A DNA stretch of 6,990 nucleotides from Bacillota bacterium (lineage in GTDB: Bacteria > Bacillota > Sulfobacillia > Thermaerobacterales > Thermaerobacteraceae). A program made the translations under genes and the position numbers. The stretch spans positions 1-6,990 of the forward strand of contig QGUQ01000095.1 in the NCBI GenBank assembly GCA_003242195.1, given 5' to 3'. The stretch's first letter is position 1. Every line of letters starts with the position of its first letter. The notes beneath the pieces are model-generated. The model was not told the origin of the DNA and ran no database searches. It saw nothing but the letters and a program-made list of their open reading frames with translations. This document shows positions 1 to 5,243 of this stretch, piece by piece.

Positions 1-222
1 GGCCTGCACCGCAAGCTCTACCGCTTCAGCCCCAACGACTACCGGGAAGTGGCGCGGATCTGGTCCGGACCCGCTCCTTCCGGCGACGGCGCGCTGGAGG
101 TCGTCGACGGCGCGCCGGAGGGCGGCCCGGTGCCGGACCTGGCGGAGGTGCCCGAGGAATTCGCCCCGGGCATCACCCCGGAGGAACTGCAGGAGATCGC
201 GCGCAAGCTGGCCAGCGCATGA
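1..222 (+). CDS. C-terminal end of an unrecognised protein (partial at the left edge)
   Basis: Frame 1 is open from the first base to a TGA at 220-222 and gives 73 residues. It begins GLHRKLYRFSPNDYREVARI and ends in an acidic, proline-rich linker followed by a short helix-like tail (TPEELQEIARKLASA). About 66 of 73 codons end in G or C, the same bias as the clear genes here, which supports real coding. I do not recognise the family. The basic/aromatic start could be the end of a folded domain and the Gly/Pro/Asp-rich middle a flexible linker. No catalytic motif, metal site or membrane segment is visible. The start lies outside the window. Two hairpins follow the stop, the second a good terminator, so this is probably the last gene of its transcription unit. 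Confidence 0.7.
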   Translation, partial: GLHRKLYRFSPNDYREVARIWSGPAPSGDGALEVVDGAPEGGPVPDLAEVPEEFAPGITPEELQEIARKLASA

Positions 223-230
223 GGGACGCC

Positions 231-253
231 GCCCCGCGTTCCGGGCGCGGGGC
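231..253 (+). repeat. GC-rich hairpin just after the first gene
   Basis: A perfect 8-bp inverted repeat, GCCCCGCG (231-238) and CGCGGGGC (246-253), is separated by a 7-nt loop and starts 8 nt after the stop codon at 222. No T-run follows, so on its own it is not a classical terminator. It may stabilise the 3' end or assist the terminator at 274-307. Confidence 0.4.
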
Positions 254-273
254 GGGGGCTGGCTGACCATTGG

Positions 274-307
274 GCGGCACCGGCTCGTCCGGTGCCGCTT
301 CTTTCTT
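274..307 (+). terminator. Rho-independent terminator of the upstream gene
   Basis: A perfect 10-bp stem, GCGGCACCGG (274-283) and CCGGTGCCGC (289-298), has a 5-nt loop and is followed by TTCTTTCTT (299-307). The T-rich tail is on the plus-strand side only; read on the minus strand the stem is not followed by a T-run. It therefore ends plus-strand transcription from the gene stopping at 222, just before the convergent regulator gene. Confidence 0.85.
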
Positions 308-317
308 CGGCTGCATC

Positions 318-809
318 TCAGTCGGAGGGCTGGCACCGGCTGCAGTAGCCGTAGACTTCGAAGGCGTGGGCCAAGACCCGGAAGCCGGGATCCTGGGCGG
401 GGACGGCGTGCATGGTGGCGGTGGGGCACCATTCGACGCAAAAGGACTTGCCGCACTCCAGGCAGACGAAGTGGTGGTGGTGCCCGTCCTCGCCCTGATA
501 CTCGAAGCGCGCGCTCTCCCGGTTCTGCAGGTTCACCTGGTTGAGCAGGCCGCACTGGGTCAGCACGGTCAGGTTGCGGTAGACGGTGTCCACGCTGATG
601 TGGGGATGGGTCGCGCGGGCCGCTTCCATCACCTCGCGGGCGGTCAGGGGGCGACCCGCCTCCATGACGATCTTCAGGATCTCCAGCCTCTGCGGGGTCA
701 GCTTCAGCCCCCGTTCTTTCAGCTTCTGCACGGCGCGGTGGAGGTTCAACGGCTTCACCCCGTAGGCCGTGGTTTCACCGTGAGCCCGCGCTCCCCCGGC
801 AGCGGGCAT
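318..809 (-). CDS. Fur-family metal-responsive repressor, Zur-like
   Basis: A 163-residue protein with the usual Fur-family layout. The N-terminal winged helix includes LTPQRLEIL (37-45) and a recognition region ISVDTVYRNLTVL (71-83). The dimerisation/metal domain has HHHH at 110-113, CxxC at C116/C119 (VCLECGK) and a second CxxC at C156/C159 (YGYCSRC). The two CxxC pairs are the structural zinc site of many family members. Divergent transcription from znuCBA suggests that it senses zinc and represses uptake, but iron (Fur) or peroxide (PerR) sensing cannot be excluded from sequence. Two extra cysteines, C124 and C128 (FCVEWCP), lie after the first CxxC. ATG at 809 is the first possible start, since an in-frame TAG lies 4 nt upstream (813-815). 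It has no clear Shine-Dalgarno, and the first 20 or so residues look like an unconserved extension. GTG at codon 18 is an alternative start. Confidence 0.9.
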   Translation of the reverse strand: MPAAGGARAHGETTAYGVKPLNLHRAVQKLKERGLKLTPQRLEILKIVMEAGRPLTAREVMEAARATHPHISVDTVYRNLTVLTQCGLLNQVNLQNRESARFEYQGEDGHHHHFVCLECGKSFCVEWCPTATMHAVPAQDPGFRVLAHAFEVYGYCSRCQPSD

Positions 810-821
810 GTTCTAGGAAGG

Positions 822-836
822 AATATTACTATTATC
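822..836. promoter_or_regulatory. Candidate Fur/Zur-type operator at the regulator promoter
   Basis: AATATTA-C-TATTATC forms a 7-1-7 dyad in which five of seven base pairs are symmetric, the geometry known for Bacillus Fur, PerR and Zur boxes. The half ATTATC (831-836) equals the core half of the Bacillus Fur box. The element is an AT-rich island in very GC-rich DNA and covers the predicted transcription start of the regulator gene. Its first 12 bases match 969-980 in front of znuC at 10 of 12 positions. Binding is inferred, not shown. Confidence 0.45.
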
Positions 837-837
837 G

Positions 838-866
838 ACTGTAGTGGTTGGCCGGCCGGGTGTCAA
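838..866 (-). promoter_or_regulatory. Promoter of the Fur-family regulator gene
   Basis: Read on the minus strand, TTGACA (866-861) is a perfect -35 hexamer. After a 17-nt spacer comes TACAGT (843-838), which matches TATAAT at four of six positions. The predicted transcript start, near 831, lies about 20 nt before the ATG at 809 and falls inside the AT-rich dyad at 822-836, which would allow autoregulation. Confidence 0.6.
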
Positions 867-914
867 ACGCCGGCGGTTGGGGAGGGTCACCGGCGTGTCT
901 TTGGCCCGATCGGG
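867..914. repeat. Inverted repeat and palindrome between the divergent promoters
   Basis: Between the two -35 hexamers lie ACGCCGG (867-873) and CCGGCGT (890-896), a perfect 7-bp inverted repeat with a 16-nt spacer. The 10-bp palindrome CCCGATCGGG (905-914) follows. In DNA this rich in G and C such symmetry can arise by chance. The position is suitable for an additional regulator site, but I cannot assign one. Confidence 0.3.
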
Positions 915-929
915 GGACGGCGCCAGCCC

Positions 930-959
930 TTGACACCCCGGAATCTAGCGCGATATGTT
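930..959 (+). promoter_or_regulatory. Promoter of the znuCBA operon
   Basis: TTGACA at 930-935 is a perfect -35 hexamer. TATGTT at 954-959 matches TATAAT at four of six positions and gives an 18-nt spacer; GATATG at 952-957 with a 16-nt spacer is a weaker alternative. Transcription would start near 966, giving a leader of about 65 nt before the GTG of znuC at 1031. Confidence 0.6.
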
Positions 960-964
960 GGATC

Positions 965-982
965 TCGTAAAATTCCTATTCG
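965..982 (+). promoter_or_regulatory. Candidate Zur-type operator at the znuC promoter
   Basis: This AT-rich segment lies at the predicted transcription start. It begins TCGTAA (965-970), six of seven bases of the Bacillus Zur half-site TCGTAAT, and continues AATTCCTATT. Bases 969-980 match 822-833 in the regulator promoter at 10 of 12 positions. Its own dyad symmetry is weak (four of eight pairs over 966-982), so this call rests mainly on position and on the shared 12-mer. Confidence 0.35.
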
Positions 983-1030
983 TGGCGGTAGGGCCGGCCG
1001 GGTCCATCCCGTGGGAAGGGGAGGGGGACG

Positions 1031-1804
1031 GTGGAAAACGGGAACGCAGCCGGCGAGCGGGGCGAACCCGTCATCGAGGTCGAGGGCGTCTCCTTTTCCT
1101 ACGGGGAGGAACCGGTGCTGGAGGACGTCTCCCTGGTGGTACACCGGGGCGAGTTCGTCGGGCTGGTCGGGCCCAATGGCTCGGGGAAGAGCACCCTGCT
1201 CCGGATCCTTCTCGGTCTCCAGACCCCGCAGGCGGGCACGGTTCGACTGTTCGGCCAGGACGCCCGTCGCTTCCGCCAGTGGTGGCGCGTCGGTTACGTC
1301 CCGCAACGGCCGGCCGCCGCGGCCGCCGGCTTCCCGGCCACCGCGGCGGAGGTGGTCCGCGCCGGGCTGCTGGCGCGGGCCAGCGTGAGGCGGCTGTCGC
1401 CGCGGGAGGAGCGGGAGCGGGTGGAGCGTGCCCTGGCCCTGGTGGGCATGGAGGACCATGCCGGCCGGCCCATCGGTCGCCTGTCCGGCGGCCAGCAGCA
1501 GCGGGTGTTCCTCGCCCGCGCCCTGGTGGGCGAGCCCGATCTCCTCATCCTCGACGAACCCCTGGAAGGGGTGGACGCCCCGACCCAGGAGCGCTTCTAC
1601 GTCCTGTTGCAGCGGCTCCGGCGGGAGGCCGGGCTGACCATCCTCCTGGTCTCCCACGACGTGGGCGTGATCACGGCCGAGGTGACCACCCTGGTCTGCC
1701 TCAACCGGCGCCTGTTCTTCCACGGCCCGCCGGAGCGGTTCGACCCCGGGCGGGTGGCCGAGACGTACGGATTTCCCGTGTCCATGATCACCCATCGGCA
1801 CTAA
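1031..1804 (+). CDS. znuC: Zinc/metal ABC importer, ATP-binding protein ZnuC
   Basis: A 257-residue ABC ATPase that would power metal import through the ZnuB permease at the inner face of the membrane. All nucleotide-binding motifs are present in order: Walker A GPNGSGKST (47-55), Q-loop VPQRP (Q92), ABC signature LSGGQQQR (151-158), Walker B LLILDEP with D175/E176, D-loop VDAP (181-184) and H-loop SHD (H209). The C-terminal FHGPPERF and the His-containing end THRH are typical of the zinc/manganese group. Start choice: GTG at 1031 has GGGGAGG (1018-1024) 6 nt upstream. It is the first gene of znuCBA and diverges from the Fur-family regulator. The permease and a metal-binding lipoprotein follow on the same strand, which fixes its role better than the ATPase sequence alone. 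Confidence 0.93.
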   Translation: MENGNAAGERGEPVIEVEGVSFSYGEEPVLEDVSLVVHRGEFVGLVGPNGSGKSTLLRILLGLQTPQAGTVRLFGQDARRFRQWWRVGYVPQRPAAAAAGFPATAAEVVRAGLLARASVRRLSPREERERVERALALVGMEDHAGRPIGRLSGGQQQRVFLARALVGEPDLLILDEPLEGVDAPTQERFYVLLQRLRREAGLTILLVSHDVGVITAEVTTLVCLNRRLFFHGPPERFDPGRVAETYGFPVSMITHRH

Positions 1805-1962
1805 GGGCTGTACCTGCCGGCACAGCGGTGGCGGGCCGCCCAGCGGTGGCGAGTCCGTCGGGGTGCCGGGGGCGAGGCCCCAGGGCGGGACCGGACCGGC
1901 AAGGGGGTGCCGGACCGCCAGGGGGGTGCGCCAAGCGGGGGCGGCGAAGGGAGGCGCGCGCG
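1805..1962 (+). other. G-run-rich spacer between znuC and znuB
   Basis: This 158-nt stretch is long for neighbouring genes in one ABC operon. I see no gene and no terminator in it. It holds an 11-bp direct repeat CAGCGGTGGCG (1823-1833 and 1841-1851). It also has eight runs of three to six G on the coding strand between 1860 and 1951, with GGGTGCCGG at 1861-1869 and 1905-1913 and the variant GGGTGCGCC at 1924-1932. Such runs could fold as a G-quadruplex in the mRNA just upstream of the znuB ribosome binding site. Confidence 0.45.
1947..1954 (+). promoter_or_regulatory. Ribosome binding site that fixes the TTG start of znuB
   Basis: AAGGGAGG lies 8 nt before TTG at 1963-1965. No similar site precedes the in-frame ATG at 2002, so the TTG start is preferred. 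It also restores the N-terminus (PEALASIFQFDFMARAF) normal for this permease family. Confidence 0.8.
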
Positions 1963-2793
1963 TTGCCGGAGGCGCTGGCGTCCATCTTCCAGTTCGACTT
2001 CATGGCCAGAGCGTTCGCCGCCGGGACCATCGTGGCCCTGGCGGCGCCGGTGATCGGGCTCTTCCTGGTCTTGCGGCGGATGTCGCTGATCGGCGACGCC
2101 CTGGCCCACGTCAGCCTGGCCGGTGTGGCCGCGGGATTCCTGGTCAACGTCTACCCCGTGCTGGTGGCGCTGCTCTTCGCCCTGGGGGCGGGGATGGCCA
2201 TCGAGTACCTGCAGGAGCGGTTCCGCCGGCAGGGGGAGCTGGCCGTCGCCATCACGTTGGCCGCATCGGTGGCGCTGGCCGGGGTGTTGTTCAGCCTGGG
2301 CGGGGCGGCCAACGTGGACTTGTTCTCCTATCTGTTCGGCAGCTTGATGACCGTGACGCCGCCCGATGTGGTCCTGATCGGTCTCCTCGGTGCCGTCGTA
2401 ATGGCGGCGGTGGCGCTGCTCTACAAGGAGCTCTTCGCCCTGACCCTGGACGAGGACCTGGCCCGCACTTCCGGCTTGCCGGTGCGGGAGCTGAGGTTGG
2501 CCTTCACCGGGCTGACGGCCGCTGCCGTGGCCGTGACCATGCGGGTGGTGGGGGTGCTGCTGGTCTCGTCGCTGATGGTCCTGCCCGTGGCGGCCAGCCT
2601 GCAGTTGGCCCGCAGCTTCCGCGGTGCGCTGCTCCTGGCCGTGGCGTGCGCCGAGGTGGCGGTCTGGAGCGGGCTGCTGGCCGCCTATTTCTGGGACCTG
2701 CCGCCCGGCGGCACCGTGGTGCTGGCGGCGGTGGCCATCCTGGGCGCCGTCCTGCTAGCCAAGCGCTGGTTTCCGGGCGCGGGCCCGGCATGA
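1963..2793 (+). CDS. znuB: Zinc/metal ABC importer, permease ZnuB
   Basis: A 276-residue integral membrane protein of the ABC-3 (ZnuB/MntB/TroC) permease family, normal length. It would form the transmembrane channel as a dimer. The opening FDFMARAF, then RRMSLIGDALAHVSLAGVAAG (39-58), LFSYLFGSLMTV (120-131) and VVGVLLVSSLMVLPVAAS (195-212) are characteristic. Hydrophobic stretches near 17-37, 52-80, 94-113, 134-154, 180-212, 221-243 and 248-265 account for the expected seven to nine helices. The cytoplasmic segment around 155-179 (YKELFALTLDEDLARTSGLP) probably contacts ZnuC. The TTG start is chosen from its ribosome binding site and from family alignment. The frame is also open upstream without a stop through znuC, but that part is not homologous and reflects the rarity of stops in GC-rich DNA. 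The gap to znuC is 158 nt and to znuA 102 nt. Confidence 0.92.
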   Translation: MPEALASIFQFDFMARAFAAGTIVALAAPVIGLFLVLRRMSLIGDALAHVSLAGVAAGFLVNVYPVLVALLFALGAGMAIEYLQERFRRQGELAVAITLAASVALAGVLFSLGGAANVDLFSYLFGSLMTVTPPDVVLIGLLGAVVMAAVALLYKELFALTLDEDLARTSGLPVRELRLAFTGLTAAAVAVTMRVVGVLLVSSLMVLPVAASLQLARSFRGALLLAVACAEVAVWSGLLAAYFWDLPPGGTVVLAAVAILGAVLLAKRWFPGAGPA

Positions 2794-2832
2794 AGGCCCC
2801 TTACGGCGACAGGGTGGACCCACCCGGACCGG

Positions 2833-2851
2833 CCGCCCGGCGCCCGGGCGG
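2833..2851 (+). repeat. Hairpin between znuB and znuA
   Basis: A perfect 8-bp stem, CCGCCCGG (2833-2840) and CCGGGCGG (2844-2851), has a 3-nt loop. A weaker 6-bp stem follows, CACCGG (2854-2859) with CCGGTG (2867-2872), close to the znuA ribosome binding site. No T-run is present, so termination is unlikely. mRNA stabilisation, partial attenuation or differential expression of znuA are possible, but only inferred. Confidence 0.4.
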
Positions 2852-2895
2852 ACCACCGGCCGGAGACCGGTGATGGGCGGGAGGAACGAGGTTCC

Positions 2896-3942
2896 ATGGG
2901 TCACCGTTCATGGCGATCATTGCGCTTCGTCACCTGGCTGGCACTGCTGGCCGTCGCTGCGGGCATGACGGCGTGCGGCGGGACCGGCGCAGGGGTGCCG
3001 GGCGGGCAGGAGGACGCCGGTGGCGGCACGGCCGGCAAGGTGCGGGTTGTGGCCACCTTCTACCCTCTGGCCTTCATGGCCCGGGCGGTGGGGGGCGACC
3101 GGGTGGAGGTGACGGAGCTGGTTCCGCCCGGCACCGAACCCCACGATTGGGAGCCCCGGCCGTCGGACGTCCGCACCGTGCAACGGGCGCGGGTCTTCAT
3201 CTACAACGGGGCGGGCTTCGAACCCTGGGTGGACCGCGTGCTGAAGGCGGCGGGCCACGACGGGCTCATCACCGTCAACGCCAGCGAGGGGATCGAGCTG
3301 CTGCCCGTGCCGGCGGGAGGGAGCGGAGGCCATGGCGGCCCTGCCGGCGATGCCGCGGGCCACGGGCGCGCCGGCGCAGGGCATGCCGGCAGCGAGGGCG
3401 CTTCGGTGGCCTACGATCCCCATGTCTGGGTGGACCCGCACCTGAGCCAGCAGCAAGTCCGGAATGTGGTGGAGGGCCTCATCCGGGCCGATCCGGAGGG
3501 CGAGGCCGTCTACAGGGCCAACGCCCGGCGGCTGATGGAGCGGCTGGCCGACCTGGACCGGCGCTACCGGGAGCTGGCGTCGTGCCCGCGGCGGGAGATC
3601 GTCGTCAGTCACGCCTTCTTCACCTATCCGGCCAAGCGCTACGGGCTCCGGCAGGTGACCATCTACGGGAACCTGGCGCCGGGCAGCGAGCCGTCGCCGC
3701 GGCAGATGGCGGAACTGGCCCAATTCATCCGGTCCCGGGGTATCCGCCACATCTTCGTGGAGCCTCTCGTCAACGACCGGGCGGCCCAGGTTCTGGCGGC
3801 GGAGACCGGCGCCCAGCTGCTGGTCCTCAACCCGCTGGAGGGCCTGACGGCCCAGGACCGAGCCGCCGGCAGGGACTTCCTCGCGCTGATGGAACAGAAC
3901 CTGCATAACCTGCGCGTCGCCCTGGGCTGCGACGCCCGCTGA
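2896..3942 (+). CDS. znuA: Zinc-binding lipoprotein ZnuA (ABC importer substrate-binding protein)
   Basis: A 348-residue cluster A-I (ZnuA/TroA-type) binding protein that captures metal outside the membrane for ZnuBC. It has a basic N-terminus, a hydrophobic segment (11-22) and a lipobox-like MTAC with the lipidated cysteine at C27, so it should be a membrane-anchored lipoprotein. Predicted ligands are H83 (TEPHDWEP), H176 (DPHVWVDP) and H239 (SHAFFTY). Histidine at the third site, rather than the Glu of PsaA-type manganese proteins, favours zinc. In the last segment (LNPLEGLT, 311-318) Asn312 replaces the Asp used by E. coli ZnuA; E315 may be the fourth ligand, as I recall for AdcA. A Gly/Ala-rich loop with three histidines (H146, H156, H163) lies between the first two ligands, as in other zinc members, but it is short. 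ATG 2896 is preceded by GGGAGG (2879-2884). Confidence 0.93.
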   Translation: MGHRSWRSLRFVTWLALLAVAAGMTACGGTGAGVPGGQEDAGGGTAGKVRVVATFYPLAFMARAVGGDRVEVTELVPPGTEPHDWEPRPSDVRTVQRARVFIYNGAGFEPWVDRVLKAAGHDGLITVNASEGIELLPVPAGGSGGHGGPAGDAAGHGRAGAGHAGSEGASVAYDPHVWVDPHLSQQQVRNVVEGLIRADPEGEAVYRANARRLMERLADLDRRYRELASCPRREIVVSHAFFTYPAKRYGLRQVTIYGNLAPGSEPSPRQMAELAQFIRSRGIRHIFVEPLVNDRAAQVLAAETGAQLLVLNPLEGLTAQDRAAGRDFLALMEQNLHNLRVALGCDAR

Positions 3943-3983
3943 CGTACGGGCGGGCGCGGGGCGGCGGCCGAGGGGGTACCGGC

Positions 3984-5180
3984 ATGGGCGGCAACGCCTG
4001 GTACCTGGTCGTGCTGAGCCTGGCCCATCTCGTCACCGATCTGCACCAGGGCGGTATGCCCGCGCTGCTGCCGCTCCTCAAGCAGAGCTACGGGCTCACC
4101 TACGGCCAGGTGGGCATGATCCAGTTCGTCCTCAACATCACGTCATCGGTGATTCAGCCGCTGTTCGGCTACGTCAGCGACCGGGTGCGGCAGTGGTGGC
4201 TCCTGCCCGCGGGGCCCGCCCTGGCGGCGGCCGGACTCGCCTTGGCCGGCCACGCCAGCGGCTACCAAGGCATCCTGCAGGCGGCGGCCCTGTGCGGTTT
4301 GGGGGTGGCGCTGTTCCACCCCGAGGCCGCCAGGGCGGCGCGGCTGGTGGCCGGGGGGCGCCGGGCGACCGCCATGGCCGTCTTCTCCGTGGGCGGCAAC
4401 GCGGGCTTCGCCCTGGGACCGGTGCTGGCCCTGGCGCTGGTGGGGTGGTTCGGCCTGAAGGGGCTGACCCTCTTGCTGGTCCCGGCTGCGCTGATCGCCG
4501 TTGCCCTGCTCGCCTCCATCCCCGGCCTGGCCCGGCACGAGCACCCGGCCGGAAGGGGCGCGGCCGAGGCCGCCGCGGCGGCCGGGCCCACCAACTGGTG
4601 GGCGGAGGCCCTGCTGGTGGGGGTCGTCGGTGCGCGGTCGTGGCTCCAGCTTGGGCTGGTTACCCTCATGCCCTTCTACTACATGGAGCGCACGGGCGGG
4701 CACGGGGAGGCCACGGGGCTGCTCCTCTTCGTCTTCCTGGGGGCGGGCGCGCTGGGCACGGTCGTCGGGGGTCCGCTGGCGGACCGGGTCGGCACCCGCA
4801 CGGTGCTCATCGGCTCCATGGCCGTCCTCATCCCCATCCATTGGGCGCTGGTGCACGGTCCCGCGTGGGCGACCCTGCCCCTGCTGGCCCTGGCCGGCTT
4901 CGCTGTCGTGGCGACCTTCAGCATCACCCTGGTGTTGAGCCAGGACTTCATGCCGCGCTACGTCGCCGTGGCCTCGGGGTTGAACACCGGCCTGTCCATC
5001 GGCCTGGGCGGCCTGGGCGTGGCGGTGCTGAGCAGCCTGGCAGACCGCTGGGGGCTGCTGCATACGCTGGAGGCCATGGTGGTCCTGCCGGTCCTCGGCC
5101 TCGTGCTGAGCCTGCTGGTGCCGGTGCCCGAGCGGGAACGGCAGCAGCGGGCCCGGCAGGCGCGGGCGGCGACGACCTAG
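3984..5180 (+). CDS. MFS transporter, fosmidomycin-resistance (Fsr)-like
   Basis: A 398-residue major facilitator protein with about 12 hydrophobic segments and a hydrophilic central loop near 183-204 (ARHEHPAG, Ala-rich). The first half resembles the Fsr group: LSLAHLVTDLHQGGMPALLP (11-30), ITSSVIQPLFGYVSD (52-66), ALFHPEAARAA (109-119) and FSVGGNAGFALGP (134-146). The second half has the conserved loop GGPLADRVGTR (252-262) and DFMPRYVAVASGLNTG (321-336). Such proteins are proton-driven exporters; Fsr gives fosmidomycin resistance in E. coli, but the substrate here is unknown. ATG 3984 has AGGGGG at 3971-3976. It starts 41 nt after znuA with no terminator between them, so it may be transcribed from the zinc promoter. 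A metal or metallophore substrate would be speculation. The tail is Arg/Gln/Ala-rich (383-398). Confidence 0.85.
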   Translation: MGGNAWYLVVLSLAHLVTDLHQGGMPALLPLLKQSYGLTYGQVGMIQFVLNITSSVIQPLFGYVSDRVRQWWLLPAGPALAAAGLALAGHASGYQGILQAAALCGLGVALFHPEAARAARLVAGGRRATAMAVFSVGGNAGFALGPVLALALVGWFGLKGLTLLLVPAALIAVALLASIPGLARHEHPAGRGAAEAAAAAGPTNWWAEALLVGVVGARSWLQLGLVTLMPFYYMERTGGHGEATGLLLFVFLGAGALGTVVGGPLADRVGTRTVLIGSMAVLIPIHWALVHGPAWATLPLLALAGFAVVATFSITLVLSQDFMPRYVAVASGLNTGLSIGLGGLGVAVLSSLADRWGLLHTLEAMVVLPVLGLVLSLLVPVPERERQQRARQARAATT

Positions 5181-5243
5181 GGGCAACGGCCCAGCAGGCA
5201 CTGACCCAGGAGGCAGCAACCCACACGGGAGGGGGCGGGGAGG

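Noticed and set aside
318..809. Naming the regulator as the iron regulator Fur or the peroxide sensor PerR.
   Set aside because: The family allows it, but the only visible partner is a zinc-type importer. Metal specificity cannot be read from these residues, so no symbol was assigned.
831..866. GATAAT (836-831) as the -10 box of the regulator promoter.
   Set aside because: It is closer to TATAAT than TACAGT, but the spacer to TTGACA would be 24 nt. TACAGT gives 17 nt, so GATAAT is better read as part of the operator dyad.
270..1388. 372-residue plus-strand frame across the regulator gene and the promoters.
   Set aside because: It runs antisense through a clear Fur-family gene, through the divergent promoters and then out of frame into znuC; its translation has no recognisable domain.
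955..1962. Long frame-1 open stretch continuous with znuB, suggesting a 612-residue fusion protein.
   Set aside because: It overlaps znuC in another frame, and its Arg/Gly/Pro-rich translation has no family resemblance. ZnuC in its own frame has every ABC motif, and znuB has a good ribosome binding site and TTG start at 1963.
2917..3906. Long antisense and second-frame open stretches across znuA.
   Set aside because: They are complements or frame shadows of a gene with lipobox, metal ligands and a strong start; no domain is visible in them.
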